Assembly: GCA_910579615.1 (NCBI GenBank)
Contig: CAJTUA010000011.1
Span: 1 to 64,000 of the forward strand
DNA: 64,000 bases
Direction: 5' to 3'
DNA from: an uncultured Lachnospiraceae bacterium
GTDB taxonomy: Bacteria > Bacillota > Clostridia > Lachnospirales > Lachnospiraceae
Positions 15,161-24,168 of the stretch are shown here, piece after piece. The position numbers were made by a program, and so were the translations under genes. Below the pieces are notes generated by a model that saw nothing but the letters and a program-made list of their open reading frames with translations, did no database searches and was not told the origin of the DNA. How positions within the stretch are numbered: position 1 is the first letter of the stretch; the number at the start of each line of letters is the position of its first letter.

Positions 15161-16612
15161 TTAAACCGTACCGTGCTTCTTGCCCGGCTGATTCCCTCTC
15201 TTTGTGAATAACATTTCAAAACCGTAGAGCAGATACTGCCGAAGCGTGGCAGGCACAAGAACCGCATCCACATAGCCCCTCTTTGCCGCGGCAAGTGCGC
15301 TCTGTGTCTGTGCGTCATACTCTTTTGCCTTCGCCGCCTTCACCTCTGCCGCATCCGCACCCTTTAACTCATCCGCATACATAATCTGTACCGCAAGCTC
15401 TGCATCCATCGTGCCAATCTTCGCGTCCTCAAGCGCGTATACCAAATCTGCGCCGATATGCTTTGAATTCATCGTGATATATGCACTGCCGTAAGCTTTT
15501 CCGGTCACAACATTAATCTTCGGAACGGTCGCATTCGCAAATGCGTAGGTAAGCTTTGCCGCCGCAATGCCGATACCAGAAGCTTCCGCAACCGTCGCCG
15601 CATAGCCGGAGACATTGGTCAGGGTAAGTACCGGGATGCCAAACGCGTCACAGAATTTCACGAAGCTCTCCGCCTTGTAGCAGCCCGCCGTTGTCAGCCT
15701 GTCCTCAAATTTTGCTGCCGCCTTCCCATTCTCATCCAAAATTTCCGTGCGGTTCGCCACCGCACCGATTGTCATGCCGTTTAAGCGGATAAAGCCCGTC
15801 ACCATCTCTTTTGCGTACTCTTTTTTCACTTCAATGAAAACTCCGTTATCCGAGATGTCCGTAAGCGCAAGCGCCACATCCGACAGCTCCGCCGAAAGAT
15901 TATCGAGGGAACGGTTCAAATCGTCCGTATCTGTCTCACCCGCTGCCTCCTCCGTGTTGTTATACGGCAGCACGCTCATCAGTTCGCGGATGCTTTCGAT
16001 CAGGGCAGCATCGCCCTCGCAGACAAAGTCCGCAACACCCTTTGATGCCATATAGCCCGCTGTTGCAGTATCGCATTTTGCCGTATTGTTTCCATCCAAT
16101 GTATTTGGCGCATTGACAAAGAGCCTTCCGCCCTTCTCCTCCACAAACACGAAATCGCTCATGGATGCAAGCACGGCACTGCCGCCCCCGCAGTTGCCGA
16201 GCACTGCCGTAACCTGCGGAATTACACCCGACGCCTGTGCCTGTTTTAAATAAATGTCACCAAACGCCGCAAGCGCATCGGTCGCCTCCTGAAGACGCAG
16301 ACCTGCGCAATCCACAAGACCAATCACCGGAGCTCCTACCTTCAGCGCGAGATCATACAGGCCTGTAATCTTTTTTGCATGCATCTCACCCATCGTACCG
16401 TTCATCACAGAGACATCCTGGGAATAAACGTATACAAGACTGCCGTGGATCACACCGTACCCGGTGATGACACCATCCGAAGGAGCTTCTTTCTCCTGTA
16501 AGTTAAAATCGGTGTTTCTTTTTGTCACCAAAGCGCCGATTTCAACAAAACTGTTTGCGTCAAGCAAGGCAATGATTCTGTCTCTTGCCGACATCTGTGC
16601 TGTTGTACTCAT
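15161..16612 (-). CDS. Divergent acyl-CoA carboxyltransferase (MmdA-like)
   Basis: Carboxyltransferase of the acetyl/propionyl/methylmalonyl-CoA family, 483 residues, with two crotonase-like halves. GNCGGGSAVLASMSDFVF marks the oxyanion region of the first half and GKAYGSAYITMNSKHIGADL that of the second. It is shorter and more divergent than classic MmdA, so the acyl-CoA substrate is uncertain (methylmalonyl-CoA is likely). ATG at 16612 follows GGAGGGC; upstream frame extension to 16681 covers the promoter. First gene of the operon. Confidence 0.88.
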   Translation of the reverse strand: MSTTAQMSARDRIIALLDANSFVEIGALVTKRNTDFNLQEKEAPSDGVITGYGVIHGSLVYVYSQDVSVMNGTMGEMHAKKITGLYDLALKVGAPVIGLVDCAGLRLQEATDALAAFGDIYLKQAQASGVIPQVTAVLGNCGGGSAVLASMSDFVFVEEKGGRLFVNAPNTLDGNNTAKCDTATAGYMASKGVADFVCEGDAALIESIRELMSVLPYNNTEEAAGETDTDDLNRSLDNLSAELSDVALALTDISDNGVFIEVKKEYAKEMVTGFIRLNGMTIGAVANRTEILDENGKAAAKFEDRLTTAGCYKAESFVKFCDAFGIPVLTLTNVSGYAATVAEASGIGIAAAKLTYAFANATVPKINVVTGKAYGSAYITMNSKHIGADLVYALEDAKIGTMDAELAVQIMYADELKGADAAEVKAAKAKEYDAQTQSALAAAKRGYVDAVLVPATLRQYLLYGFEMLFTKRGNQPGKKHGTV

Positions 16613-16685
16613 TTTCAGCCCTCCATTATTATAAAATATTGGTTTTTTGTCAATAAAGCCAAAAAACCAAATTTGTTCCAATTGT

Positions 16686-16714
16686 ATTATATTTCATCAG
16701 CGCCAAGATTTCAA
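16686..16714 (-). promoter_or_regulatory. Promoter of the biotin/sodium-pump operon
   Basis: TTGAAA, 17 bases, TATAAT on the minus strand, about 74 bases before the first start codon. Confidence 0.75.
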
Positions 16715-16907
16715 GTAAAAAGCGTAAGAAAATTTTCATTTTCTTAATATTTTGCATAGATTTCAGCCATATAGCGGCTTTCCGGTCTCTCCCCGTGCTT
16801 TTTACACCCATTTTACACCATTTCAATAATCGCTGGCGCGTGAAAATCTCTAAAATGGCACCTTGGTTCTTTTTGTTGATTTTCCTTACAAGGTGTTCCG
16901 ATTGCGG

Positions 16908-16967
16908 CAATAGCAAGAAAGAAACGGCGTGGTGGGGAATCTTCAAGCCGTTTCTTTCTTGCTATTG
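16908..16967. repeat. Perfect 21-bp inverted repeat
   Basis: CAATAGCAAGAAAGAAACGGC and its exact complement are separated by 18 bases. It lies next to the broken HicB-like antitoxin and may be the end of a lost mobile segment or a bidirectional terminator. Confidence 0.7.
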
Positions 16968-17000
16968 TTAAATGATAAAATATCAGAATCGCGAACCGTG

Positions 17001-17178
17001 GAATATCCAAAAGAAGGTAATTGTCTTTTTGGGAAAGTCGTTGGCATCGAATCTTTACTATCTTATGAAAGACAATCCGTCACGGAATTGCACAGAAATA
17101 TTGCAGTAAATGCCGTTGAACACGGAAAAACCTTGAATGCGGCTGTTGAGTAAGCCATTAAAAGCATGGTAGGGTAAG
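17001..17178 (+). pseudogene. Broken HicB-like antitoxin
   Basis: The plus strand encodes GNCLFGKVVGIESLLSYE, as in the N-terminal fold of HicB antitoxins, running into LHRNIAVNAVEHGKTLNAAV, as in the HicB ribbon-helix-helix. Between these the usual spacer looks shortened. The frame then hits TAA where the family has Glu (VE-stop-AIKSM), so the tail is cut by a nonsense change. No start codon with a good ribosome-binding site and no HicA toxin are seen. Confidence 0.55.
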
Positions 17179-17328
17179 CAAGCCGCAAAAGGCGGTGATT
17201 TTGAAAATGTCAAAAATAGGCGCAAAAAACAGAAAAGCTTTTCCTGATTTCCTGTTTTAATGTGCCACTCTGAATGTATGGTTGTTATTCAATTTTTAGT
17301 TGGCTACAATTCTACAAACCGGAATTCG

Positions 17329-17967
17329 TCAACAAAAAACATGTTCTTTGTGATATTGAATAAAGTCCTCTTTATTAAAAGATGGTAAATACCCATATTC
17401 ATCTACAATCAACTTAAGTATTGCGACAGCCTTCGCTTGGGTATTGATGCTTTTTATAGGATTAAATTCAATATCTGTAAAATAATTGTAATTTAAAATT
17501 GCATTGACTTCATCTATTGTAAAAGACTGTTTTATAGCAGTAATGTAAAGGAAATCATAGAATACCGTTTGAGGAATTAAAGGAAAATCTTCGTTTTGGT
17601 AACGAAACGCTTTTAGGCTTCCTGATTTATGCAATCTTTCGTCACGTTTTGCTTCTTTCGGCGATACATCAAGCAAATCAAGATAAGGTCCTCCATTCTC
17701 AAAAACTTTCGCACTCTGAAAAATATTCTCAAGGGTATCGTTATTTATCTTGAGATTAAATGCGCTTAATTTGACTCCGATGCTTTCCATGCTCTTAGTG
17801 CTGATTTCCAATGGCTTAGCGTTTGAATCTGCTTTTATAATTGCATTGTGCAGGCTTTTTATCGATTTTTGTTTTTGAGATACTGCAAAGCCAGAATACC
17901 ATTCAAACGAATACATTTCACTAATAACTTTTCCTTGATTAACAAAGAATGCCGGTCGTTTTGCCAT
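17329..17967 (-). CDS. NADAR-type antitoxin-like protein (DarT1-associated family)
   Basis: Predicted ADP-ribosyl hydrolase of the NADAR family, 212 residues. The N-terminal AKRPAFFVNQG, FEWYSGFAVSQKQKSIKSLH and the central ENGGPYLDLLDVSPKEAKRD and FTDIEFNPIKSINTQAKA are the family's landmarks as I recall them. Relatives act as antitoxins that remove ADP-ribose from DNA guanine added by DarT1. No DarT gene is adjacent, so this is an orphan, perhaps anti-phage or a toxin-antitoxin relic. ATG at 17967 follows AGGAGG; the 27 extra upstream residues lack support. AT-rich compared with neighbours. Confidence 0.75.
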   Translation of the reverse strand: MAKRPAFFVNQGKVISEMYSFEWYSGFAVSQKQKSIKSLHNAIIKADSNAKPLEISTKSMESIGVKLSAFNLKINNDTLENIFQSAKVFENGGPYLDLLDVSPKEAKRDERLHKSGSLKAFRYQNEDFPLIPQTVFYDFLYITAIKQSFTIDEVNAILNYNYFTDIEFNPIKSINTQAKAVAILKLIVDEYGYLPSFNKEDFIQYHKEHVFC

Positions 17968-18011
17968 TGTTCCTCCTACATAAATATGTGAGTGGGATTC
18001 CGTAGTTGTCA

Positions 18012-18053
18012 GCATTGTGGAAAAATCCAAAAGTTTAGATTTTTTCACAATGC
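18012..18053. repeat. Inverted repeat upstream of the NADAR gene
   Basis: GCATTGTGgAAAAATC and GATTTTTtCACAATGC face each other across 10 bases, 45 bases before the gene start. It may be an operator or an RNA hairpin in the leader. Confidence 0.5.
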
Positions 18054-18187
18054 CTGCCTTTTCTTTTGTTCGGAATGGTGTGGCACTGGATATAGGATTT
18101 CAGATTTTTTGTGCTTTGCCGATAAGCTACACAAGCCATTACACTTTTTTCATATGCAGAGGAATAGATGTATTTTTTCCTAACAGA

Positions 18188-18862
18188 TTATTCCATATCG
18201 TTTTCCGGAATCTCCCCGGAAAACAGCGCCCCAAGTACCCTGCGGATGTCCGTGCCCCGAAAGCCTTTTGCGCACAACGAAGCCGTCAGCTTCTGGACAT
18301 CCTTTTGTGTGAGCGTGGCAGGATTTTTCACTTTGCGCCCTACCTGCCTGCGCAGTGCGGTAAGCTCTGCTTCCTCAAAGTCTTCCCCCATCCGCTCAAG
18401 CCGTTCCTCATAGACCGTCTCAAAAGCCTCATCGGCCACTTCCCGTGCGATACCCCTCTCCTTGAGCTTCATTGAAAGCTGCAGATGGCTCTTCTCCTCC
18501 TCATGTGAGCGAAGGTATGTAACAGCGAAGCGCAAATCGTCAACATAGTGGTAACTCTGTGCATACTCCACAGCCGTCTGCGCAACCTTTGGCGGATATC
18601 CGTCCCCCGCAAGTTTTTCAAGCAGTTCCTTACGGCTGCGGTCTTTCGCAATCAGAAGATTCAGGACTCTCTTTTTCGCCTGTGGCTCCAAGGTTTCCGT
18701 GCATATCCGCTCGTACAGTTCCCCTGTCAGCACCATCCCCTCTTCCATTCCATGCCCGCGAATCTGTGCCGGATAAAGAGAAAACGCCCATTCATCGTTC
18801 ACGTAAATTTTGCGCTTCCGTCCACCCTTTACAAGTTCAATTGCCGTAACCACCCGCTCCAT
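18188..18862 (-). CDS. recX: RecX regulatory protein
   Basis: Modulator of RecA filaments, 224 residues, made of repeated three-helix units typical of RecX (for example SRKELLEKLAGDGYPPKVAQ and LKERGIAREVADEAFE). Its ATG overlaps the recA stop by one base (TAATG), the common recA-recX arrangement, so expression is coupled and SOS-induced with recA. Confidence 0.93.
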   Translation of the reverse strand: MERVVTAIELVKGGRKRKIYVNDEWAFSLYPAQIRGHGMEEGMVLTGELYERICTETLEPQAKKRVLNLLIAKDRSRKELLEKLAGDGYPPKVAQTAVEYAQSYHYVDDLRFAVTYLRSHEEEKSHLQLSMKLKERGIAREVADEAFETVYEERLERMGEDFEEAELTALRRQVGRKVKNPATLTQKDVQKLTASLCAKGFRGTDIRRVLGALFSGEIPENDME

Positions 18863-20052
18863 TATGCTTCACTTTCTGCATTGTCATCCCCCTGCTTGCC
18901 GGCATCCTCCGCCGGAATGGCAGCTTCGGTGCTATCTTCTGCCTTCGGCGCGCTCTCCGCCGACGCTTTTGCGGCTCTGCCGCGTCCCCTTGCCGGTTTT
19001 TCCTCCGCTGCGGCAGCTGCCGCCGTCTCAGCATTTGCCGGATTTGCATCCGGTGCGTCCCCAATACCAAAATGCGCGCGCACCTTCTGCTCGACCTCAG
19101 CCATCACAGCTGGGTTATCGCGCAGGTACTGCTTCGCATTCTCGCGACCCTGCCCAATCTTCGCTTCATTATACGAAAACCATGCCCCGCTCTTAATGAC
19201 AATGTTTTCATTTACCGCAAGGTCAAGGATATCACCCTCTCTTGAAATCCCCTGCCCAAACATAATGTCAAATTCCGCTTCACGGAACGGCGGTGCAATT
19301 TTATTTTTTACGACCTTTACGCGCACGCGGTTTCCGATATTTTCGCCGCCATTCTTAATGTAGTCAATGCGGCGCACATCAAGGCGCACAGACGCATAGA
19401 ATTTCAGTGCCCTCCCGCCTGTCGTCGTCTCCGGGTTCCCAAACATAACACCGACTTTTTCACGCAGCTGATTGATGAATATAACGATACAGTTCGACTT
19501 GCTGATGATACCGGTCAGCTTGCGCAGCGCCTGCGACATAAGGCGCGCCTGTAAACCGACATGCGAATCCCCCATGTCGCCCTCAATCTCCGCTTTCGGC
19601 ACAAGCGCCGCCACGGAATCCACAATAATGATATCAACCGCCCCCGAGCGAACCATCGTCTCCGTAATCTCGAGCGCCTGCTCTCCATTGTCCGGCTGCG
19701 AAATATAAAGCTCATCGATATCGACACCGATATTTTTTGCATAGACCGGGTCAAGCGCATGCTCTGCGTCGATAAAGCCCGCAATACCGCCGCGCTTTTG
19801 TACCTCCGCCACCATATGCAGCGCCACCGTCGTCTTACCACTCGACTCCGGACCATAAATCTCCACGACACGCCCCTTTGGAACACCGCCAAGCCCCAAC
19901 GCGATATCAAGGCTGATGGAGCCTGTCGGCACCGTCTCAACATTCATATGGCTGCTGTTATCCCCAAGCTTCATGATGGAGCCCTTCCCATACTGCTTCT
20001 CAATCTGGGCAAGCGCGGACTCAAGCGCTTTCATTTTATCTTCTTTTGCCAT
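18862..20052 (-). CDS. recA: RecA recombinase
   Basis: DNA strand-exchange protein and LexA co-protease, 396 residues. It has the Walker [10 protein letters not shown], the [20 protein letters not shown]alker B region, the loop region [15 protein letters not shown] and the DNA-binding L2 around [10 protein letters not shown]. The C-terminal tail (about 345-396) is long and Ala/Glu-rich, as is usual. It is preceded by a strong promoter with a LexA box and followed by recX. Confidence 0.98.
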   Translation of the reverse strand: MAKEDKMKALESALAQIEKQYGKGSIMKLGDNSSHMNVETVPTGSISLDIALGLGGVPKGRVVEIYGPESSGKTTVALHMVAEVQKRGGIAGFIDAEHALDPVYAKNIGVDIDELYISQPDNGEQALEITETMVRSGAVDIIIVDSVAALVPKAEIEGDMGDSHVGLQARLMSQALRKLTGIISKSNCIVIFINQLREKVGVMFGNPETTTGGRALKFYASVRLDVRRIDYIKNGGENIGNRVRVKVVKNKIAPPFREAEFDIMFGQGISREGDILDLAVNENIVIKSGAWFSYNEAKIGQGRENAKQYLRDNPAVMAEVEQKVRAHFGIGDAPDANPANAETAAAAAAEEKPARGRGRAAKASAESAPKAEDSTEAAIPAEDAGKQGDDNAESEA

Positions 20053-20167
20053 CGTTTTATCTCCTTTTCAATCAAAAATCATCCTGCCGCATCGCTTTGG
20101 CTTCCTTTGGGAATGTCCTTTCCCGCATGGCACATCATTCTGGTTTTGCCATCCGGCATCTTTAATT

Positions 20168-20180
20168 CGAACATTCGTTC
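20168..20180. promoter_or_regulatory. LexA (SOS) box of recA
   Basis: CGAACATTCGTTC matches the Gram-positive LexA operator GAAC-N4-GTTC. It lies just downstream of the -10 box of the recA promoter, so LexA bound here would block transcription. Confidence 0.85.
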
Positions 20181-20187
20181 TGTTTCT

Positions 20188-20216
20188 ATATTACTTTATT
20201 TTGTTCCAAATGTCAA
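20188..20216 (-). promoter_or_regulatory. recA promoter
   Basis: TTGACA, 17 bases, TAATAT on the minus strand. The leader to the recA ATG is about 130 bases. Confidence 0.85.
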
Positions 20217-20700
20217 TCACTTTTCCGGATATTTTTTCATTTGCAGCATTTTTTACTGTTTTTCTTGCGGGGCGGGATGGCACATGCCAAAAGAAAGCGG
20301 AAAAAAGAACGGTTTACCGGAACGGATGCTTCCATTATAGCAGGCTTTTTCTTTTCTGTAAAGCAGGGCGGACTTTTTCTGATGTAAAATATTCTTATGT
20401 ATTTTTGTGCAGAATTACCTTGCGCGGTGTTTCGTCTTTTGGGCGCAATGCCATGATTTTCCTGGATTCCCGCAATCTTCAAGTAACAATATGTTCTCCC
20501 ATGGCACCAAGAAAGCCATGCAGAAAAATTTCAAAAAATTACCAGGAGAAATGATTAAACTCCTCCCATCTGGTTATCCTTTGGACGAATGCCCGTTCCC
20601 TTTGGGTATGGGCAGAACCAATACTCTATGCTCTATATACGGCAGCACAGGATTCTGGCATCACTTCCATGCTGCCCACACAACAAAACAGGAGGTTATT
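20217..20700. other. Gap upstream of recA and the ferredoxin gene
   Basis: No convincing gene. An in-frame ATG at 20551 could extend the following small protein by 50 residues, but its AGGAG is only two bases away. No clear plus-strand promoter was found. Confidence 0.5.
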
Positions 20701-20877
20701 ATGAACGAAGACGAAGTAATTTGTCCATGCATTGGAACAACCGTCCGCGATATTATGGACGCCGTGGAAAACGGTGCAGATACGGTTGAGGACATCCAGG
20801 CAGCCACCAACGCAGGAACCGTATGTGGCGCGTGCATCAGCGATATCGAGGCATTGCTTGCCAAGCTGAAAAAATAA
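20701..20877 (+). CDS. Bfd-like [2Fe-2S] ferredoxin
   Basis: Small iron-sulfur protein of 58 residues. CPC near the N-terminus and CGAC near the middle give the four-Cys ligand set of the BFD-like [2Fe-2S] fold (ICPCIGTTVRDI, GTVCGACISDIEALL). Stand-alone members are related to bacterioferritin-associated ferredoxin, which helps release iron from bacterioferritin. No bacterioferritin is adjacent. AGGAGG before the ATG and a terminator at 20942 make it a single-gene unit. Confidence 0.88.
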   Translation: MNEDEVICPCIGTTVRDIMDAVENGADTVEDIQAATNAGTVCGACISDIEALLAKLKK

Positions 20878-20941
20878 TAATACGCATTATGCACAGTGGT
20901 ATCCCAAAAGCAGCTACAAACTTTCGCGGTACCAAAAAGGA

Positions 20942-20983
20942 CTGCCGCAGGGAACAAAAAACGTAACCTGCGGCAGTTTTTTA
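20942..20983 (+). terminator. Terminator of the Bfd-like gene
   Basis: CTGCCGCAGG / CCTGCGGCAG stem followed by TTTTTT, 64 bases after the stop codon. Confidence 0.9.
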
Positions 20984-21009
20984 TAAAAGGATTTTGTAAA
21001 CCTTAAAGT

Positions 21010-21642
21010 CTATTTTGATTCTTCCAGACGTTTCAGTTGGTCCCTGCGGTGTGAAATACGCCTTTCCTCTATAAACAACGGCGCTTCCTGCTGTGAGCGT
21101 TTGGCTATCCGCATGGATTTGCTGTTGCTATCCCACATCCGCAGTGATTCCTGCCGATAAGTATTTCGTTCCCGTACCGTGTCTTTTGGTCTGTATACAT
21201 TTTCCCCATCCGTGAAATTTTCCTGCTGATAGGCATCCGGTTCATTCCCGGAGTGCGCCTGCGCGCTATATACACCACGCACTTCCTGCCCATCAAAATC
21301 CGTTTCCTCCGCGAATTCCGCCGCATACGCCCCCTGTACAGCCCGACCGGGCATTTCCTGCACTTTATCGCGCTCCGGTGGCGCAAAATCCCCGTACTCC
21401 TCCGGCATCATTGCCGTATCATAATCGGAAGCCATCGCTATCCGCTCCGGTTTTTCCCCCACACGCCGGACTTTTTTTTGCACCGCCTCCTCCATCATTG
21501 CCTGCTTCCTCAAAAGTTTCCGGCTGTTCGCCGCCCGTTTTCTGTGCCTTAATATGACGTACAGGATAAAAAACAACAAAAATGCCGCAGTCAACACCGC
21601 AAATACTGTCAGTTCAATAATGCCCAAATCTCGAAAACTCAT
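21010..21642 (-). CDS. Single-span membrane protein with long charged tail
   Basis: Protein of 210 residues: one N-terminal membrane helix (about 12-32, VFAVLTAAFLLFFILYVIL), then a basic stretch and a long, low-complexity cytosolic tail rich in Glu, Arg, Tyr and Gln. No known domain. GAGGAG before the ATG at 21642 supports this start; an upstream extension to 21723 has no such site. Function unknown. Confidence 0.65.
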   Translation of the reverse strand: MSFRDLGIIELTVFAVLTAAFLLFFILYVILRHRKRAANSRKLLRKQAMMEEAVQKKVRRVGEKPERIAMASDYDTAMMPEEYGDFAPPERDKVQEMPGRAVQGAYAAEFAEETDFDGQEVRGVYSAQAHSGNEPDAYQQENFTDGENVYRPKDTVRERNTYRQESLRMWDSNSKSMRIAKRSQQEAPLFIEERRISHRRDQLKRLEESK

Positions 21643-21930
21643 AATCTCCTCTTTTCTGCGCCGCATTTTTAATACCGGACCCGGACACGCTTCTGGTTCC
21701 TTCCCTTTTCTGCCCCGCGGCACACAGGCAGAAAATACGATGTCTACTATTTCCAGTTTTGCGCAATATTATTACAATGTTCCAAAGGAAGCAAGCATTT
21801 TTCCCCGATTGACATTTTCCATTTTTTTCATTATAATATGTAGCGTTTGTTTGTTATAAGCTGTTTACTTCCGGGTGTTTTCAGACAGCTGCAGGAATAT
21901 TTAAGAAAAGCGCCCAGAATGGAGATTACA

Positions 21931-22815
21931 ATGAGATTAAAGAGATTTTTACGCACCACTGCCCTTTCTTTCCTGGCCGCAGCCACCGTACTTACGTCCG
22001 GTGCACTTGCCGGGTGCTCGAAATCTGAGGATTCCCGCCAGACCGACGCCGATGGAAAAGACCAGGAGGACTCCAAAAACCAAAAAGACGATGACAAATC
22101 CAATCCAACGCCGACAGCGGACGCGCAGGATGAAAATGATGATGCCTCCGACAAAGAAGACCTGTCCGACACCGTCCGTTGGTTCAATGCCTCCTACGCC
22201 ATCCTGACCGAATTAAACGGTTGGGATTATACCATTTTTGCAGGCGCAAAGCCGGGGCTTATGATGCGGGGGAACATGCAGAGTATGTTGGAGGAATCAT
22301 GGGGCGTAACCGACCGGGCAAGCGCCGATGAAACTTTAGACTGGATTCTTACGGAAGGGCACCGCTATGGTTTCGCGGACGATATGACCTACCTTCAGGA
22401 ATGTGGGTTGGGGGAAATTGCCGCAGATAACCGTATTGCTTTCATTCTGGAAAATTTTGACGTTTCACAGGAAGATGCAGAATTTTACGTGAATACCTAT
22501 GCGATGTACGAGACATACGGCGCAGAGGCAATTGATGCCTGGGACTATTGCCGTGCCATGAACCTGATGGGCTTTTTCTATCTTGCGGGATATTACACGG
22601 AGACGGAAGCACTTGATACTTCACTTGACATTGCAAAAGTGCTGCAGGCAAAATTTGGCAGCTGGGATGCCCTTGTGGACAGCTATCTGCGCGGCTATGA
22701 ATATTGGGCGGAGGAAAACAGCGATGCCCGCAGGGAAGTTTACGAAGATTTAAAGAAACGGGACGATAACCCGTACAGCGTTAATTACAATACAGAACTT
22801 ACAAAAACATGGTAG
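21931..22815 (+). CDS. Lipoprotein with DUF1266 domain
   Basis: Exported lipoprotein of 294 residues. The signal peptide ends LAGC, so Cys28 should be lipidated; an Asp/Lys-rich linker (about 30-78) leads to a DUF1266-type domain (SWGVTDRASADETLDWIL, then GHRYGF). GGAG six bases before the ATG supports the start. Role unknown; the domain is common in cell-envelope and immunity-like proteins. Confidence 0.8.
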   Translation: MRLKRFLRTTALSFLAAATVLTSGALAGCSKSEDSRQTDADGKDQEDSKNQKDDDKSNPTPTADAQDENDDASDKEDLSDTVRWFNASYAILTELNGWDYTIFAGAKPGLMMRGNMQSMLEESWGVTDRASADETLDWILTEGHRYGFADDMTYLQECGLGEIAADNRIAFILENFDVSQEDAEFYVNTYAMYETYGAEAIDAWDYCRAMNLMGFFYLAGYYTETEALDTSLDIAKVLQAKFGSWDALVDSYLRGYEYWAEENSDARREVYEDLKKRDDNPYSVNYNTELTKTW

Positions 22816-22840
22816 GGGACAGCCCCTGCCATGTTTCTTT
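22805..22840 (+). terminator. Terminator overlapping the DUF1266 lipoprotein stop
   Basis: AAACATGG(T)AGGGG / CCCCTGCCATGTTT hairpin including the TAG stop, followed by CTTTT. Confidence 0.75.
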
Positions 22841-22890
22841 TCCGGAAATGGTTTGTTCATTTTTTCATTAGTATGGCAGCCTTTCCCTTT

Positions 22891-23652
22891 TCAAAGCTTT
22901 TTTAATTCCCAGAACAAAAATAACGGTATCTTTTGCAGCCAGGCAATCAACACGGTTATCTTCGCCTGTTCGTCGGTTGGTCGCGGCTCATCGAGGTCAA
23001 CGATGACAAGTCCGTTTTTCACAAATGTTTTTACGTAGTCCTGCATCGTCCGGTGCCGCCAGACAACCGGCGTTTCCCCGCCAAAAAGCGGCGCTTCCCA
23101 TGTTTTTGGCTCAAAATAATTCATCACAACCACCTGACGGTCGATGCCGCTCCCCTGCCGGCCAATTCCGGTGTCATGGTTGCCGTCAAAACACGGGTGC
23201 AGCACACTTGCGAACAGCCTCCCACCCGGTTTTAAAACGCGCGCCGCCTCTTTTACCGTACCGTCAAAATCCTCACAGTCCATCAGCATCATGGAACAGA
23301 GCACAATATCAAAGGAGTTGTCTTCCAATCCGGACAGATTGTTGCTGTTTCGCAAGTAATGTTCAATTTTAAGGTTTTCTTTTTCCGCCTGCCCCATGGC
23401 ATAGCGGATGGCATGTTCGGAACAGTCAACACAGACCACCCTGGCTCCTTTTTTCGTGAGCGCCCTCGCATAGCCGCCTTCCCCACAGCCAAGGTCGAGA
23501 ATTTTCTTCCCTTCTACGCGCCCTAATTTTCCCAATGTAAAAGGCATAATAAAATGCATTCGGCTCTCGCCATTCTGAGCCAGAGTAACCCATTCGTTCT
23601 CCTTAAGACCATTCCATGCTTTTGTGGAACTGTCCTGATTGATTTTATCCAT
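22891..23652 (-). CDS. SAM-dependent class I methyltransferase
   Basis: Methyltransferase of 253 residues with the Rossmann motif ILDLGCGEGGYA, acidic VVCVDCSEHAI, and the FDIVLCSMMLMD and LKPGGRLFASVLHP post-motifs. This matches the Methyltransf_11/25 group, which acts on small molecules. Substrate unknown. GGGGG precedes the ATG at 23652; upstream ATGs at 23664 and 23685 are less likely. Confidence 0.82.
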   Translation of the reverse strand: MDKINQDSSTKAWNGLKENEWVTLAQNGESRMHFIMPFTLGKLGRVEGKKILDLGCGEGGYARALTKKGARVVCVDCSEHAIRYAMGQAEKENLKIEHYLRNSNNLSGLEDNSFDIVLCSMMLMDCEDFDGTVKEAARVLKPGGRLFASVLHPCFDGNHDTGIGRQGSGIDRQVVVMNYFEPKTWEAPLFGGETPVVWRHRTMQDYVKTFVKNGLVIVDLDEPRPTDEQAKITVLIAWLQKIPLFLFWELKKL

Positions 23653-23715
23653 ATATACCCCCATTTTTTCCGGCAACCGCCCCAAACAAAAAACCCTTAT
23701 CCGCCGTGACCATAC

Positions 23716-23967
23716 TTAACCTTTCAGCCCCCTCGACTGCCGGTCCATATCTTCCACCACAATATCATATATTTCACCGAGAGATGCACAATATTCCAAC
23801 ACCTTCCACGGCTCATTCGTGTGGAAATGGATTTTTATCATCTCATCGTCGCCGACCGCCAAAAGGCAGTCACCCTTGAAATTTTCCGTAAAATAATCAC
23901 TGATGGCATCTTCGTCGAGATTTTCGCCCTCAATTAAAAGTTGGGTGTCATATTTAAATTCTAACAT
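23716..23967 (-). CDS. Stand-alone FakA/YloV middle-domain protein
   Basis: Protein of 83 residues that matches only the central domain of fatty-acid kinase FakA (YloV): NFKGDCLLAVGDDEMIKIHFHTNEP, with the GDD and HFHTN signatures split here into GDCLLAVGDDEM and IKIHFHTNEPWKVLEY. Full FakA has an N-terminal Dak2 kinase domain that is absent. It could be a regulator or a relic. AAGAGG precedes the ATG. A structured repeat sits directly upstream. Confidence 0.75.
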   Translation of the reverse strand: MLEFKYDTQLLIEGENLDEDAISDYFTENFKGDCLLAVGDDEMIKIHFHTNEPWKVLEYCASLGEIYDIVVEDMDRQSRGLKG

Positions 23968-23981
23968 TGTTTTACCTCTTA

Positions 23982-24100
23982 TTTTAAGTTCCGCCTATGC
24001 CCTCCCATCCCCTCTCAGCTCAGTGAAATTTTTTCTCCGCTTCTCTCCGAAAAAATCCCACTGGGGGCTGTCCGGGCGTAGGCTGTTTTTAAGTTCCGCA
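23982..24100. repeat. Structured repeat element, copy 2
   Basis: Inner dyad CAGTGAAATTTTTTC / GAAAAAATcccACTG and outer GCCTATGCCC / GGGCGTAGGC. CAGTGAAATTTTTTCTCCGC is shared with copy 1. A second TTTTTAAGTTCCGC end follows at 24086-24099, suggesting a partial tandem copy. It ends next to the ribosome-binding site of the FakA-like gene. Confidence 0.7.
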
Positions 24101-24113
24101 TACGCCTTTTGCC

Positions 24114-24147
24114 AAAAAACGGCTCGGCTAACCGCCAAGCCGTTTTT
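24114..24147. terminator. Bidirectional terminator after pnp
   Basis: AAAAAACGGCT and AGCCGTTTTT enclose a smaller CGG/CCG stem, 22 bases after the pnp stop. T-runs are present on both strands. Confidence 0.75.
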
Positions 24148-24168
24148 ATTAACTTTTTCTGATTCCGC

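Noticed and set aside
16929..17000. Start of an intact HicB gene
   Set aside because: Residues before 17001 do not continue the HicB match, and the frame is cut by a stop at its end.
20551..20700. In-frame extension of the Bfd-like ferredoxin
   Set aside because: The upstream ATG has an AGGAG only two bases away, and the extra 50 residues have no ferredoxin match.
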